Source: Yersinia similis
GTDB lineage: Bacteria > Pseudomonadota > Gammaproteobacteria > Enterobacterales > Enterobacteriaceae
Length of the DNA: 64,000 nucleotides
Direction of reading: 5' to 3'
NCBI RefSeq assembly: GCF_001053095.1
Contig: NZ_CGBP01000003.1
Coordinates: 62,001-126,000 of the forward strand
Made by a program: the position numbers and the translations under genes. Numbering within the stretch: position 1 is the stretch's first letter; each line of letters starts with the position of its first letter. Positions 48,895 through 60,035 of the stretch are shown one piece after another. A model generated the notes under the pieces. That model had not been told where the DNA came from. It made no database searches and saw only the letters and a program-made list of their open reading frames with translations.

Positions 48895-49131
48895 TTACTG
48901 CTGGTTAGCGTTGATAAAATCAATAGCTGCCTGAACAGTAGTGATTTTCTCTGCTTCTTCGTCTGGAATCTCGGTATCAAATTCTTCTTCCAGAGCCATT
49001 ACCAGCTCGACGGTGTCCAGAGAATCCGCGCCAAGATCTTCAACGAAAGAAGCACTGTTCTTCACTTCGTCTTCTTTAACACCCAGTTGTTCAACGATGA
49101 TTTTCTTAACGCGTTCTTCGATAGTGCTCAT
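48895..49131 (-). CDS. acpP: Acyl carrier protein
   Basis: The 78-residue acidic protein carries the phosphopantetheine serine in [16 protein letters not shown] (Ser37 counting Met). It is almost identical to E. coli AcpP and shuttles acyl chains in fatty acid synthesis. The 153 bases before it probably hold its own promoter. Confidence 0.98.
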
Positions 49132-49284
49132 ACTCTTAAATTTCCTATCAAAACTCGCTTTCGCGATGGTTTTCGTAGTGTATAAAATGTTGAAAAAGAT
49201 GCAACTAAATCTCGGCTGGTCAAACCACGATTTTACGCTATTTTGCGGTTTTTACCTCAAATAACGCAAATACTTTCGTGATTT

Positions 49285-50019
49285 TTAAATCATATACATG
49301 CCGCCATTGACATGTAACGTTTCACCAGAAATGTAGCTGGCCTCGTCAGAGGCTAAAAATGCAACAGCGCTGGCGATTTCTTTAGCATCCCCAAGCCGGT
49401 TAGCTGGTACTTGGGCTAAAATGCCTGCGCGTTGATCATCCGTCAACGTCCTAGTCATGTCCGTCTCAATAAAGCCAGGTGCCACAACGTTGACAGTAAT
49501 GCCACGTGAAGCCACCTCACGCGCCAAAGACTTGCTAAAACCTATAACTCCAGCTTTAGCTGCCGCGTAGTTAACCTGCCCCGCATTGCCCATTGTCCCA
49601 ACAACAGACCCTATGGTGATGATACGGCCAAATCGCTTTTTCATCATAGCGCGCATTACCGCTTTTGACAGACGGAATACGGAAGTCAGATTCGTGTCAA
49701 TAATATCCTGCCACTCATCATCCTTCATACGCATCAGCAGGTTATCACGCGTAATACCAGCATTATTAACTAAAATATCGACTTCGCCAAATTCCGCACG
49801 AATCGTTGCCAGTACTGTGTCGATCGAAGTGGGATCCACAACGTTCAACATTAAACCTTTTCCGTTCTCACCCAAGTAGGCGCTAATAGCTTCAGCGCCC
49901 TTCTCACTGGTCGCGGTACCAATAACACAAGCACCGCGTTCAACCAATAATTCTGCAATAGCGCGACCAATACCACGGCTTGCGCCAGTGACCAGTGCAA
50001 TTTTTCCTTCGAAGCTCAT
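49285..50019 (-). CDS. fabG: 3-oxoacyl-ACP reductase
   Basis: The 244-residue short-chain dehydrogenase has the NADPH-binding TGASRGIGRAI, LVNNAGITRD, and the catalytic Ser/Tyr/Lys (SVVGTMGNAGQVNYAAAKAG). Start 50019 gives the E. coli length and follows AAAGAGGGTAAC; an upstream ATG in fabD is rejected. Confidence 0.97.
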   Translation of the reverse strand: MSFEGKIALVTGASRGIGRAIAELLVERGACVIGTATSEKGAEAISAYLGENGKGLMLNVVDPTSIDTVLATIRAEFGEVDILVNNAGITRDNLLMRMKDDEWQDIIDTNLTSVFRLSKAVMRAMMKKRFGRIITIGSVVGTMGNAGQVNYAAAKAGVIGFSKSLAREVASRGITVNVVAPGFIETDMTRTLTDDQRAGILAQVPANRLGDAKEIASAVAFLASDEASYISGETLHVNGGMYMI

Positions 50020-50032
50020 GTTACCCTCTTTC

Positions 50033-50962
50033 TTAGTGTTCAAGCGCACTGTTCAGCGTGACAACATCGTTGACTGCCGCTGCAGCCAATGAATCAACGA
50101 TACGCTTAGTCAGGCCGGTCAATACTTTACCTGGCCCAATCTCTAACAGCAGTTCAACACCTTCAGCTGCAATAAATTCAACACTTTCAGTCCAACGTAC
50201 CGGATTATACAACTGACGGACCAATGCGCTACGGATAGCGGCTGGGGACACCTCAGCTTTCACATCTACGTTGTTAACCACCGGGAAGAGCGGCTCCTGA
50301 AAATCAATTTTCTCAAGTGCGACTGCCAGCTTGTCGGCCGCAGGTTTCATTAGCGCACAATGGGAAGGCACACTGACAGGCAATGGCAAAGCCCGCTTTG
50401 CGCCAGCGGCTTTACATGCTGCGCCAGCACGTTCGACAGCGTCTTTGTTGCCAGCAATAACCACCTGACCGGGTGAGTTAAAGTTTACCGGTGACACGAC
50501 CTGGTCCTGTGCTGATTCTTCACAAGCTTTGGCAATGGATTCATTATCCAAACCAATAATGGCATACATGGCACCGGTACCTTCAGGTACCGCCTCCTGC
50601 ATGAGTTTCCCACGCAGTTCAACCAAGCTGACGGCCTGTTTAAAATCCAGAACGCCGGCACAAACCAACGCTGAATATTCACCCAAACTATGACCAGCCA
50701 TCAGTGATGGCAATTTGCCCCCCTGATGCTGCCAGATACGCCAAATTGCCACAGATGCTGTCAGCAATGCGGGTTGCGTCTGCCACGTTTTATTCAGCTC
50801 TTCTGCTGGGCCTTGTTGTACCAATTGCCAGAGATCATAGCCCAGTACAGACGACGCCTCACTGAAGGTCGCTTCAACTATCGGAAATTGTGCGGCCAAA
50901 TCGGCCAGCATGCCGAGGGACTGAGAACCCTGGCCTGGAAATACCATTGCAAATTTCGACAT
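50033..50962 (-). CDS. fabD: Malonyl-CoA:ACP transacylase
   Basis: FabD loads malonyl groups on ACP. The 309-residue protein shows FPGQGSQSLGM, the nucleophile in MAGHSLGEYSAL and the catalytic His in PVSVPSHCALM. It lies between fabH and fabG. Confidence 0.97.
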   Translation of the reverse strand: MSKFAMVFPGQGSQSLGMLADLAAQFPIVEATFSEASSVLGYDLWQLVQQGPAEELNKTWQTQPALLTASVAIWRIWQHQGGKLPSLMAGHSLGEYSALVCAGVLDFKQAVSLVELRGKLMQEAVPEGTGAMYAIIGLDNESIAKACEESAQDQVVSPVNFNSPGQVVIAGNKDAVERAGAACKAAGAKRALPLPVSVPSHCALMKPAADKLAVALEKIDFQEPLFPVVNNVDVKAEVSPAAIRSALVRQLYNPVRWTESVEFIAAEGVELLLEIGPGKVLTGLTKRIVDSLAAAAVNDVVTLNSALEH

Positions 50963-50999
50963 TTTGCATTCCTGTTACATCAAAAAACGGCCGGTTAAA

Positions 51000-51950
51000 T
51001 CAAAAACGAACCAGTGCAGAGCCCCAGGTAAATCCACCGCCAAACGCCTCAAGCAGTACCAACTGCCCACGTTGAATTCGCCCATCTCGCACCGCTTCAT
51101 CGAATGCCGAAGGCACTGATGCCGCGGAGGTGTTCCCATGACGATCAAGCGTGATCACCACTTTATCCATCCCCATGCCTAACTTTTTAGCCGTAGCGCT
51201 AATAATACGCAGGTTAGCCTGATGTGGCACCAACCAATCGAGCGCAGTGCGATCCAGATTATTAGCCTGCAATGTTTCATCCACAATGTGGGCCAGCTCC
51301 GTTACCGCAACTTTAAAAACTTCATTGCCTGCCATCGTGACATAGGCAGGTTGGTCCTGCTGACGGTCTGGATACGGTAAAGCGAGCAACTCGCCATAAC
51401 GACCATCAGCATGTAAATGTGTAGACATAATACCTGGTTGCTCAGATGGGCCAAGCACCACCGCGCCAGCGCCATCGCCAAACAGAATGATCGTACCACG
51501 ATCTTCTGGATCCAATGCACGAGACAACACATCTGACCCAATAACAATGGCATGCTTGACCGCACCACTCTTAACATACTGGTCAGCAACACTCAGCGCA
51601 TAGGTAAAACCCGCGCAAGCCGCAGCCAAATCAAAAGAAGCTGCATCTTTGATACCGAGCATTCGCTGCACCTGGCAAGCCGAGCTTGGGAAAGCATGGC
51701 TTGAAGAGGTAGTCGCGACGATAATCAACCCGATATCGTTCTTATCAATACCGGCCATTTCCAGCGCTTTTTCTGCCGCTTGGAAACCCATAGTCGCGAC
51801 TGTTTCGTCAAGGCCTGCAATACGCCGCTCACGGATCCCCGTACGAGTGACAATCCACTCATCCGATGTATCCACCATTTTTTCTAAATCAGCATTGCTG
51901 CGCACTTGTACGGGCAGATAACTCCCCGTACCGAGAATCTTAGTATACAT
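51000..51950 (-). CDS. fabH: 3-oxoacyl-ACP synthase III
   Basis: FabH starts fatty acid synthesis from acetyl-CoA and malonyl-ACP. The 316-residue protein has the catalytic Cys in [13 protein letters not shown] (about 112), His in VPHQANLRI and Asn in [11 protein letters not shown]. It follows plsX after six bases. Confidence 0.97.
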   Translation of the reverse strand: MYTKILGTGSYLPVQVRSNADLEKMVDTSDEWIVTRTGIRERRIAGLDETVATMGFQAAEKALEMAGIDKNDIGLIIVATTSSSHAFPSSACQVQRMLGIKDAASFDLAAACAGFTYALSVADQYVKSGAVKHAIVIGSDVLSRALDPEDRGTIILFGDGAGAVVLGPSEQPGIMSTHLHADGRYGELLALPYPDRQQDQPAYVTMAGNEVFKVAVTELAHIVDETLQANNLDRTALDWLVPHQANLRIISATAKKLGMGMDKVVITLDRHGNTSAASVPSAFDEAVRDGRIQRGQLVLLEAFGGGFTWGSALVRF

Positions 51951-51956
51951 GTACGA

Positions 51957-52991
51957 TCAGTCACTCTTGGGTAATACCGCTTCAAGGCGCGCGGCAATCC
52001 GTTCAGGAACTTGCCGCTGCACCGCCTGCACTGCCTGCTCGATAGCTACGGCGAATGCGCGTTGATTCGCTGCGCCGTGACTCTTAATTACAATACCTCG
52101 TAATCCTAGCAGACATGCGCCATTATACTGGTCGGGATTCAAATGACCGAACCGCTTTGCCACACGTTTTTGCAGCCAGCGCCCGATGAGCTTAAGCCAC
52201 CAAGACTGTTTGCTGCCTTCGCCCGATGGTTTGAGCAGTGATAAAAACATTCTTATCACACCTTCCATGGTCTTGAGGGTGACGTTACCCACGAAGCCGT
52301 CACAAACCATTACATCAGTCTTACCTGTAAGTAAATCATTGCCTTCCAGATAACCAATATAGTTGATCGCCGGTGTATTTTTTAATACTGCGGCGGCTTC
52401 GCGGATATTATCTAAGCCCTTGTTTTCCTCTTCGCCGATATTTAGCAAAGCAACGCGAGGCTCGACTATCCCAACGACTTCTTCTGCCATCACTGAACCC
52501 ATGACAGCAAATTGCACCAGCATTGTGCTATCGCACTCAACGTTTGCCCCTAAATCCAGCACCACGGTTTTGCTACGCCGTTGATTGGGGATAACCGTCA
52601 TTAACGCCGGACGCGCGATGCCTTCCAATGGCTTAATCATCATCTTTGCCAACCCCATCAACGCACCGGTATTCCCTGCACTGACACAGGCCGCGGCTTC
52701 ACCGTTTTTAACAAGCTCCAAGGCAACACGCATGGAAGTACCACGGCTGGCGCGAATCGCTTGTGAAGGTTTAGCATCGCTGGCAATAACATGCTCAGCA
52801 GGGATGACCTGCAACCGCTCCAGCAACAAAGAATTGGCATTAGCAAGTAACGGAATGATGGTGTCGGGGTTCCCGACCAGCAGGAGTTTAAGCTGTGGAT
52901 TAGAGGCCAGTGCCTGCAATGAAGCAGGCACTGTGACGCAGGGACCAAAGTCCCCGCCCATTGCATCTAACGCTAGGGTCAGACAAGCCAA
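51957..52991 (-). CDS. plsX: Phosphate acyltransferase PlsX
   Basis: PlsX converts acyl-ACP to acyl phosphate for phospholipid synthesis. The 344-residue protein starts [20 protein letters not shown], with [13 protein letters not shown] and [15 protein letters not shown]. It is about a dozen residues shorter at the C terminus than the E. coli form. Confidence 0.95.
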   Translation of the reverse strand: MACLTLALDAMGGDFGPCVTVPASLQALASNPQLKLLLVGNPDTIIPLLANANSLLLERLQVIPAEHVIASDAKPSQAIRASRGTSMRVALELVKNGEAAACVSAGNTGALMGLAKMMIKPLEGIARPALMTVIPNQRRSKTVVLDLGANVECDSTMLVQFAVMGSVMAEEVVGIVEPRVALLNIGEEENKGLDNIREAAAVLKNTPAINYIGYLEGNDLLTGKTDVMVCDGFVGNVTLKTMEGVIRMFLSLLKPSGEGSKQSWWLKLIGRWLQKRVAKRFGHLNPDQYNGACLLGLRGIVIKSHGAANQRAFAVAIEQAVQAVQRQVPERIAARLEAVLPKSD

Positions 52992-53024
52992 GGTATCGCC
53001 TTGCTAAAGATTAGCAAGTACTAC

Positions 53025-53204
<180 letters not shown>

Positions 53205-53729
53205 TTAATTACTTTTCTTTAAACTGGCTAATACGGCAAATGGATTGGGTTTCTCTACCTCTGCAGGCAGTTTACCGAATACCATGTCCGCCTCGGACAC
53301 TTCACAGTGTTCAGAATCATGTACCGGAACGACAGGCAGTGAAAGAATAATTTCGTCTTCAATCATAGCCAGCAGATCGACTTCACCAAATTCATCGACT
53401 TCGATCGGCTCGTACGCTTCCGGTAATGCTTCAGCCTGCTCATCATTGACGATCGGGCTAAAACAATACGTTGTATGAACATGGTGTGCAAACGTGCCAT
53501 TACAGCGCTGACACATCAATGTTACATCGACGTCTGCATGACCTGTAATAACCGCCAGACGCTGATTATCAATATTAAACGATAATGAGGCCACGACATC
53601 GCTGTCCACACTTACCACTGAGTCGGCCACTCGTGTAACCTGCTCAGGCGAATAGATACCTGCGTAATCTAAACGTTTCTGAGCGGTACGGACCGCATCA
53701 ATGGTCAGGGGTAATTTTACCTTTTGCAT
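53205..53729 (-). CDS. yceD: Large ribosomal RNA subunit accumulation protein YceD
   Basis: The 174-residue DUF177 protein has CQRCNGTF and a conserved [20 protein letters not shown] stretch. In E. coli loss of YceD lowers 23S rRNA amounts. It is cotranscribed with rpmF. Confidence 0.92.
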   Translation of the reverse strand: MQKVKLPLTIDAVRTAQKRLDYAGIYSPEQVTRVADSVVSVDSDVVASLSFNIDNQRLAVITGHADVDVTLMCQRCNGTFAHHVHTTYCFSPIVNDEQAEALPEAYEPIEVDEFGEVDLLAMIEDEIILSLPVVPVHDSEHCEVSEADMVFGKLPAEVEKPNPFAVLASLKKSN

Positions 53730-53870
53730 AGGGCGCGCATATTAACTTTGTAACGACATAGAGTCAAAGAAAAAGGCCGTTTTACTGCACCTTTCACCAA
53801 TATTCGCTTCCGAAGCGGCGAACAGTTTAAGATGCCTGATTAAATTACGCCATGGTTTATGGAAAATATT

Positions 53871-54458
53871 ATGCCGCAACTGGTTCTTGCTTCAACATCT
53901 TCATATCGCCGTGCCTTGCTGGAAAAGCTCCAGTTACCCTTTATTACTGATGCCCCTGAAACCGATGAAACCCCACACGCTGGGGAGTCAGCAGAAGCGC
54001 TGGTACAACGGTTAGCATCAGCGAAAGCACAGGCACTGGCTGGGCGTTATCCACAACATTTAATCATCGGCTCAGATCAGGTCTGTGTGATTGATGGCAA
54101 AATAACCGGCAAGCCCCTTCAATATTCAAATGCCGTGAAACAATTGCAGCAGGCAAGTGGCCAATGTGTCACTTTTTATACTGGACTCGCACTGCTGAAT
54201 ACGGCAAATAACAGTATTAATTGTACATGTGAAACCTTTGATGTTTATTTCCGTACACTGAGCCAAGCAGAAATAGACGGTTATTTACTACGGGAGCAAC
54301 CCTGGAATTGTGCGGGAAGTTTTAAAAGTGAAGGTTTAGGTATCACATTGTTTGAACGTTTAGCCGGGCGCGATCCGAATACGCTAATCGGGTTACCTTT
54401 AATTGCCCTTACCCAAATGCTGATTGAGCAAGGCATGAATCCCCTGACTGTAAACTAG
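53871..54458 (+). CDS. yceF: 7-methyl-GTP pyrophosphatase (Maf-like)
   Basis: The 195-residue Maf protein has [15 protein letters not shown], the catalytic SDQVCVIDG segment and [20 protein letters not shown]. YceF hydrolyses m7GTP. ATG 53871 fits the family better than ATG 53859. The last three codons overlap a 16-bp tandem repeat. Confidence 0.92.
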   Translation: MPQLVLASTSSYRRALLEKLQLPFITDAPETDETPHAGESAEALVQRLASAKAQALAGRYPQHLIIGSDQVCVIDGKITGKPLQYSNAVKQLQQASGQCVTFYTGLALLNTANNSINCTCETFDVYFRTLSQAEIDGYLLREQPWNCAGSFKSEGLGITLFERLAGRDPNTLIGLPLIALTQMLIEQGMNPLTVN

Positions 54459-54513
54459 CCGAATTGTAAACCAATCGAATTGTAAACCACCCGATTTGTA
54501 AAAACAGTCGAAT
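54450..54513 (+). repeat. 16-bp tandem repeat at the yceF end
   Basis: Four units of 16 bases: GTAAACTAGCCGAATT, GTAAACCAATCGAATT, GTAAACCACCCGATTT and GTAAAAACAGTCGAAT. The first unit contains the yceF stop codon, so unit changes would not affect the protein. Confidence 0.9.
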
Positions 54514-54586
54514 AAAAACGGGACACATATGGTGCACCCCGCCTTCTATTATCATCTTTAGCTGTAACAGATTAAGCCGTAACAGA

Positions 54587-55549
54587 TTATTTTACGGTTG
54601 CGTGCTTACGTAAAGCCAGCAAACAGTGGCGCAACTGGTTATCCAATGGTGCTTCGATCCGCATCGTCTCGCCGGTATTGGGATGTTCAAAACGTAGTGC
54701 AGCGGCATGGAGGAATAAACGATGCAGCCCAGTACCTTGTAATTGTTGATCAAACTCACGATCACCGTAACGGTCATCAAAGGCGATCGGGTGGCCTGCA
54801 TGTAATGCATGGACACGGATTTGATGCGTCCGGCCAGTCACCGGGCTGGCTTTAACCAGCGTGGCATGTTCGAAACGCTCTTCGACTTTAAAGCGTGTTT
54901 CTGAGGGTTTGCCTTCACTGCTAACCTTCACGACCCGTTCACCGCTTTGCATAATATTCTTCAGCAAAGGGGCCTGAATTGCTTTGCAGTGAGACTGCCA
55001 TTGGCCCCGGACCAACGCCAGATAGTCTTTCTGCATACTCTTTAAGCGTAATTGTTCGTGCAAGGAGCGCAATGCTGAGCGCTTTTTAGCGACCAATAAG
55101 ACACCCGATGTATCACGGTCTAAACGATGAACAAGTTCCAAGAAGCGGGCTTCAGGGCGCAATGCACGCAATCCCTCAATAACACCGAAGCTCAAACCAC
55201 TGCCTCCATGCACCGCTGTCCCTGAAGGCTTATTTAGTACCAACAAGTAATCATCTTCAAATAAGATGCAATCAGCCAACGCGGCCACTTTATCCAGTTT
55301 GGCGGATACCTGCACCTCTTCTCGTTCTGCCACACGTACCGGTGGTACGCGCACCACATCACCGTCAGCCAGTTTATACTCTGGCTTAATGCGCCCTTTA
55401 TTAACGCGAACCTCACCTTTACGCACGATGCGATAGATCATACTTTTTGGCACACCTTTCAATTTGGCGAGTAAAAAGTTATCGATCCGCTGACCGGCTT
55501 CATCGGCAGAGATGGTGATTAATTGCACTACTGGATTATTCGTTTTCAT
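54587..55549 (-). CDS. rluC: 23S rRNA pseudouridine(955/2504/2580) synthase
   Basis: The 320-residue protein has an N-terminal S4 domain (QRIDNFLLAKLKGVPKSMIY) and the RluA-type catalytic LVHRLDRDTSGVLLV with the Asp at about 144. Start 55549 matches E. coli; a longer frame to 55612 lies in the shared upstream region with rne and is rejected. Confidence 0.95.
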   Translation of the reverse strand: MKTNNPVVQLITISADEAGQRIDNFLLAKLKGVPKSMIYRIVRKGEVRVNKGRIKPEYKLADGDVVRVPPVRVAEREEVQVSAKLDKVAALADCILFEDDYLLVLNKPSGTAVHGGSGLSFGVIEGLRALRPEARFLELVHRLDRDTSGVLLVAKKRSALRSLHEQLRLKSMQKDYLALVRGQWQSHCKAIQAPLLKNIMQSGERVVKVSSEGKPSETRFKVEERFEHATLVKASPVTGRTHQIRVHALHAGHPIAFDDRYGDREFDQQLQGTGLHRLFLHAAALRFEHPNTGETMRIEAPLDNQLRHCLLALRKHATVK

Positions 55550-56123
55550 GGTGCGCGATTCTAAATACACCGAGGAATTAGCGCCACCCCTTTTTCTGTG
55601 CTTAACTGTCAATCTGGCTATTAGAGGATAACGTTTGCGTACTTTTGTTGTTTAATATGACAACGATAGCCGCCAACACTGTGAATACAGTAAAAGAATC
55701 TTTACGTAGACAGATAAAGTCATCTTGCTATATCAGTGTCAGCAATGGAATAATGCTACAAATTCTACGTTGATTCTCGTTAGACCAAGAGACTTGTGGA
55801 ATAATAAACTTTGCCTGATCACACAAAAACGCGGCAATGGCGTAAGACGTAATGTGAAATCAAGCAATTAGCGGGCTGCGGGTTGCAGCTTGGCCGGCAA
55901 GTGGGTAAAGCTCTGTTGTCTTAAATTCAGAAGCTGCCCTTTATATAAAAGCGCTGTTTTTCAGAACGAAACACAGGCTTACCGAAATAATGCGCCCCTA
56001 TGCAGGCGACAACCGTGAGGTTGACGGCTTAGCTAGAAGACTCGGGGCCATCGGTTTATCCGGTCATGAGGTTATTTTGCCCGCAGTTCTAACGCCAATG
56101 TAAAAATAACGAGTAAGTTAAAG
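55550..56123 (+). promoter_or_regulatory. rne 5' leader with autoregulatory hairpin
   Basis: The rluC-rne interval holds both promoters. Close to rne, GCCCCTATGCAGGCGACAAC (55994 onward) through GTGAGGTTGACGGCTTAGCT to CTCGGGGC (ending 56048) matches the hp2 stem of the E. coli rne leader, which RNase E binds to cut its own mRNA. The outer stem GCCCC/GGGGC and the inner CAACCGTGAGGTTG hairpin are intact. No other gene is seen. Confidence 0.8.
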
Positions 56124-59100
56124 ATGAAAAGAATGTTGATTAACGCAACTCAGCAAGAAGAGTTGCGTGTTGCCCTTGTAGATGGACAGCGGCTGTATGA
56201 TCTGGATATTGAAAGCCCAGGCCATGAACAGAAAAAAGCGAATATTTATAAAGGTAAAATCACCCGAATTGAACCTAGTCTGGAAGCCGCTTTTGTTGAT
56301 TATGGCGCGGAACGACATGGTTTTCTTCCATTAAAAGAAATCTCTCGCGAGTACTTCCCCAATAATTACTCTTCCCATGGCCGCCCAAACATCAAAGATG
56401 TTTTACGTGAAGGTCAGGAAGTTATTGTTCAGGTTGATAAAGAAGAACGCGGCAATAAAGGTGCTGCATTAACCACTTTCATTAGTCTGGCTGGCAGCTA
56501 TTTGGTTCTGATGCCAAACAACCCACGTGCTGGTGGTATTTCTCGCCGCATCGAAGGTGATGACCGCACCGAGCTGAAAGAAGCCCTATCCTCCCTGCAA
56601 TTACCTGATGGCATGGGTCTGATTGTCCGAACTGCGGGTGTGGGCAAATCTGCTGACGCACTACAATGGGACTTGTCATTCCGCCTGAAACACTGGGATG
56701 CGATTAAAAAAGCGGCTGAAGGTCGCCCTGCGCCCTTCTTAATCCATCAGGAAAGTAACGTTATCGTTCGTGCTTTCCGTGATTACCTACGCCCAGACAT
56801 CGGCGAAATCCTGATTGATAATCCGAAGGTTCTCGAACTGGCAAAAGAGCATATTGCAGCCCTTGGTCGCCCGGATTTCAGCAGCAAAATCAAACTGTAT
56901 AGCGGTGAAATTCCGTTATTCAGTCATTACCAAATTGAATCGCAGATTGAATCTGCCTTCCAACGTGAAGTGCGTTTGCCTTCCGGTGGCTCTATCGTTA
57001 TCGACACAACCGAAGCGCTGACGGCGATTGATATCAACTCAGCCCGAGCCACGCGTGGTGGTGATATCGAAGAGACCGCGTTTAATACCAACCTTGAAGC
57101 CGCTGACGAAATTGCTCGCCAATTACGTTTGCGTGACCTCGGTGGTCTGATCGTTATCGACTTTATTGATATGACCCCAGTACGCCATCAACGTGAAGTT
57201 GAAAACCGCTTACGCGATGCCGTCCGTCAGGACCGTGCCCGTATCCAGATTGGTCGTATCTCGCGCTTTGGTTTGCTGGAAATGTCCCGTCAGCGCCTCA
57301 GCCCATCGCTGGGTGAATCCAGTCACCACGTCTGCCCACGTTGTAGTGGTACCGGCACCGTACGTGACAATGAATCGCTGTCACTTTCTATTCTGCGCTT
57401 GATTGAAGAAGAAGCGCTGAAAGAGAACACCCATGAAGTTCACGCCATCGTGCCGGTACAAATTGCATCGTACCTGTTGAACGAAAAACGTGAATCAGTG
57501 AACGCCATTGAGAAGCGTCAAGGTGGTGTCCGTGCCGTGATCGTGCCAAACGATCAGATGCAAACACCGCACTACTCTGTTCTGCGCGTACGCAAAGGCG
57601 AAGAAGTCCCATCTCTCAGCTATCTATTGCCACAACTGCACGAAGCAGAAATGGCTCAACCGCTGGAAGAAGCCACAATTGAACGTAAGCGCCCAGAACA
57701 ACCGGCATTGGCCACCTTCTCTCTGCCAACAGAAGTGCCACCAGAGGAGGCCCCTACAGTAACCAAGGCCAAACCTGTGGTTGCAACACCAGCAGCGGTT
57801 AACACTGCAGTGGAGCAACCAGGCTTCTTTAGCCGCTTGTTCAGTGGCTTAAAAAATATGTTTGGTGCTTCCGCTGAAGCAGAAGTGCAACCCGCTGAAG
57901 TGGTAAAAACCGACGCTAGCGAAAATCGCCGTAATGATCGCCGCAACCCTCGCCGCCAGAATAATGGCCGTAAAGAGCGCAATGATCGTACACCACGCGA
58001 AGGCCGTGATAACGCCAACCGCGATGGCATTACTCGTGATAATGCTAATCGTGATAATGCCAATCGCGACAACAGTGGCCGCGATAATACTAACCGCGAC
58101 AACGTCAATCGTGAAGGCCGCGAGGATCAACGCCGCAGCAATAGACGCCCTGCTCAACCAACGGCGACATCGCAAGGGCAAACTGAGGTTGTTGAAGCCG
58201 ACAAAGCGCAACAACGTGAAGAACAACCACAGCGCCGTGGTGACCGCCAGCGTCGTCGTCAGGATGAGAAGCGTCAGGCACCACAAGAAATCAAAGTAGA
58301 TGTTGCAGAAGTCGCTGTTATAGAAGAGGTACAACCTGAGCAAGAAGAACGCCAACAGGTTATGCAACGTCGTCAGCGTCGCCAGTTGAATCAGAAAGTC
58401 CGTATTCAATCTGCAAATGATGAACTGAATACGTTGGAATCTCCTGTAAGTGCACCTGTCGCGCAGGTGGTGGTGGCTGAAGTACAGGAAGAAGTGAAGT
58501 TACTGCCACAAGTTACGGCTCAAACTGATGATGACGGAGCTAATGACCGTACTACCAATAATGAAAATGGTATGCCACGTCGTTCCCGTCGTTCACCACG
58601 CCATCTTCGTGTCAGTGGTCAACGCCGTCGCCGTTATCGTGATGAACGTTACCCGGCACAATCGGCCATGCCTCTGGCAGGGGCTTTTGCCTCACCAGAA
58701 ATGGCATCCGGTAAAGTGTGGGTTCGTTATCCGGTAACGCCAGTCGGTGAACAGGTTGTCGTTGAACAAACAGCCATCGTCGAGCAGGTCAGTGTAGAGA
58801 GTATTGTCACTGAGCAATTGCCTGTAGAGCAGGGACAAAACACCGTTGCAGTACAAGAGTCGAGTACAACTCCAGCGGTTATGACAACTACAGCGGTTAT
58901 GACAACTACAGCGGTTATTACACCGCCATCTGTTATTACAACACCAGCCGTTGCTATTGCCACCTCAACGGTAACACTGGCCCCACAACACAAACCGGGG
59001 GGTTCTTCATCTTCGGCTGCTGCAGTTCCAGGCCGTGCACCTATCGCTGCTGCAGTGCCTGTCGTTGCTGAAACGGCTGCTGCTGAAACGGTTGTTGCTA

Positions 59101-59771
59101 CAACTGAAGCCGCTATTGATACGGTGGTGGCTGCTGTGGAACCGGTTGTTACAGAAGAACCGAATGTCACAGAACAGGTCGTTGCCGAGCCAGCTATTGA
59201 GACTGCTCCTGTCGAAGAAACAGCATCGGTTGTAGACATTACGCCAGCAGTTGAATCAACGCCTACGCTCGAAGATACGGCTGTTATAGTCGCTGCGACA
59301 GTGGTTAACACTACGCTAGAAACTGCGTCAACCGTACAAAATGATATTGCTGAAGAGGCAATAGCTGAAGAAGCGATAGTTGAAGAAAGAATAGTTAACG
59401 AGGCAAACGTTTCTGAAACTGTGGTTGAAGAGACAGCAATAGCAGAACCTGCAGTTAAAGACATTGTTACGCAGGAGACCACTATTAAACAGGGGACCAT
59501 TGCTGAACCAACGGTTGAAACCACTATAGTTACTGATGTGGTTGCGGTAGCCAAACAACCGGCGGTTGCGCATCCGGAAGGCGTAGTATTCAAACACTTC
59601 GCCTCAGCGCCGATGACCAAAGCGCCAGCCCCTGATTACGCACCTGAATCAACAACCAAAGGTCACTGGGAGCGTCCAGCCTTTGATTTCTCAGGTAAAG
59701 GCTCTGCTGGGGGGCATGCTGCGGCCACTCAGGCAACTGCACCCGCGACCAAACCGCAATCTGTTGAATAA
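56124..59771 (+). CDS. rne: Ribonuclease E
   Basis: The endonuclease core of the degradosome. The 1215-residue protein has the S1 domain (about 36-120), the 5' sensor, the DNase I-like region with catalytic Asp in DINSAR and DFIDM, the Zn-link CPRCSG (about 404), the membrane helix [14 protein letters not shown] (about 575-590), arginine-rich RNA-binding stretches with RDNANRDN repeats, and a PNPase-binding end. It is longer than the E. coli protein (1061) owing to a Val/Thr/Glu-rich insert at about 880-1150. Confidence 0.97.
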   Translation: MKRMLINATQQEELRVALVDGQRLYDLDIESPGHEQKKANIYKGKITRIEPSLEAAFVDYGAERHGFLPLKEISREYFPNNYSSHGRPNIKDVLREGQEVIVQVDKEERGNKGAALTTFISLAGSYLVLMPNNPRAGGISRRIEGDDRTELKEALSSLQLPDGMGLIVRTAGVGKSADALQWDLSFRLKHWDAIKKAAEGRPAPFLIHQESNVIVRAFRDYLRPDIGEILIDNPKVLELAKEHIAALGRPDFSSKIKLYSGEIPLFSHYQIESQIESAFQREVRLPSGGSIVIDTTEALTAIDINSARATRGGDIEETAFNTNLEAADEIARQLRLRDLGGLIVIDFIDMTPVRHQREVENRLRDAVRQDRARIQIGRISRFGLLEMSRQRLSPSLGESSHHVCPRCSGTGTVRDNESLSLSILRLIEEEALKENTHEVHAIVPVQIASYLLNEKRESVNAIEKRQGGVRAVIVPNDQMQTPHYSVLRVRKGEEVPSLSYLLPQLHEAEMAQPLEEATIERKRPEQPALATFSLPTEVPPEEAPTVTKAKPVVATPAAVNTAVEQPGFFSRLFSGLKNMFGASAEAEVQPAEVVKTDASENRRNDRRNPRRQNNGRKERNDRTPREGRDNANRDGITRDNANRDNANRDNSGRDNTNRDNVNREGREDQRRSNRRPAQPTATSQGQTEVVEADKAQQREEQPQRRGDRQRRRQDEKRQAPQEIKVDVAEVAVIEEVQPEQEERQQVMQRRQRRQLNQKVRIQSANDELNTLESPVSAPVAQVVVAEVQEEVKLLPQVTAQTDDDGANDRTTNNENGMPRRSRRSPRHLRVSGQRRRRYRDERYPAQSAMPLAGAFASPEMASGKVWVRYPVTPVGEQVVVEQTAIVEQVSVESIVTEQLPVEQGQNTVAVQESSTTPAVMTTTAVMTTTAVITPPSVITTPAVAIATSTVTLAPQHKPGGSSSSAAAVPGRAPIAAAVPVVAETAAAETVVATTEAAIDTVVAAVEPVVTEEPNVTEQVVAEPAIETAPVEETASVVDITPAVESTPTLEDTAVIVAATVVNTTLETASTVQNDIAEEAIAEEAIVEERIVNEANVSETVVEETAIAEPAVKDIVTQETTIKQGTIAEPTVETTIVTDVVAVAKQPAVAHPEGVVFKHFASAPMTKAPAPDYAPESTTKGHWERPAFDFSGKGSAGGHAAATQATAPATKPQSVE
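58035..58115 (+). repeat. RDNANRDN coding repeats in rne
   Basis: Short in-frame repeats of the type CGTGATAATGCTAAT encode [20 protein letters not shown] and RDNVN in the arginine-rich part of RNase E. A second in-frame set, GCGGTTATGACAACTACA, repeats at about 58876-58917 in the C-terminal region. Confidence 0.75.
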
Positions 59772-59787
59772 CCGCAGTATTGCAACG

Positions 59788-59816
59788 AAAAAACCCGCCA
59801 TTTAGGCGGGTTTGAG
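59788..59816 (+). terminator. rne terminator
   Basis: AACCCGCC-ATTTA-GGCGGGTT forms an eight-base stem 20 bases after the rne stop, preceded by GAAAA and followed by TGAGG. The U-run is short. Confidence 0.75.
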
Positions 59817-59817
59817 G

Positions 59818-59963
59818 TTATTGACAAAGTGCCCGCGACGGAGAGAACAGGCAGATCGTAAAGACGCCGTAAATACATCCATGTAGGCTCGAGCCGCGCC
59901 ATCCTTGGCGCGGACTCTTTACTCCTCTGCCTATCCTCACCGTTCAAGATCGCGTCATCGGGG
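59818..59963 (-). repeat. Dispersed palindromic repeat, copy B
   Basis: Reverse-complement partner of 20911-21056, with the same borders (TTATTGACAAAGTGCC and CGATCTTGAACGGTGAGG-type end). It lies at the junction where rne is followed by ispG. Confidence 0.8.
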
Positions 59964-60035
59964 TTTGTCAGCAGTCTGAAACGGGCCAAGCCCGTCTCTT
60001 TGATTCTGCTCAACCACAAGGATTGCCAACAGAGC

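Noticed and set aside
57849-58409. Antisense frame of 186 codons in rne
   Set aside because: Shadow of the arginine/asparagine-rich coding repeats; composition is hydrophobic by complement only.
58727-59620. Long antisense frame of 297 codons over the end of rne
   Set aside because: It is very rich in Thr, Val, Ser and Ala, which is what the complement of the GTT/ACA/GAA-rich rne repeats would give. It has no ribosome site and no known family.
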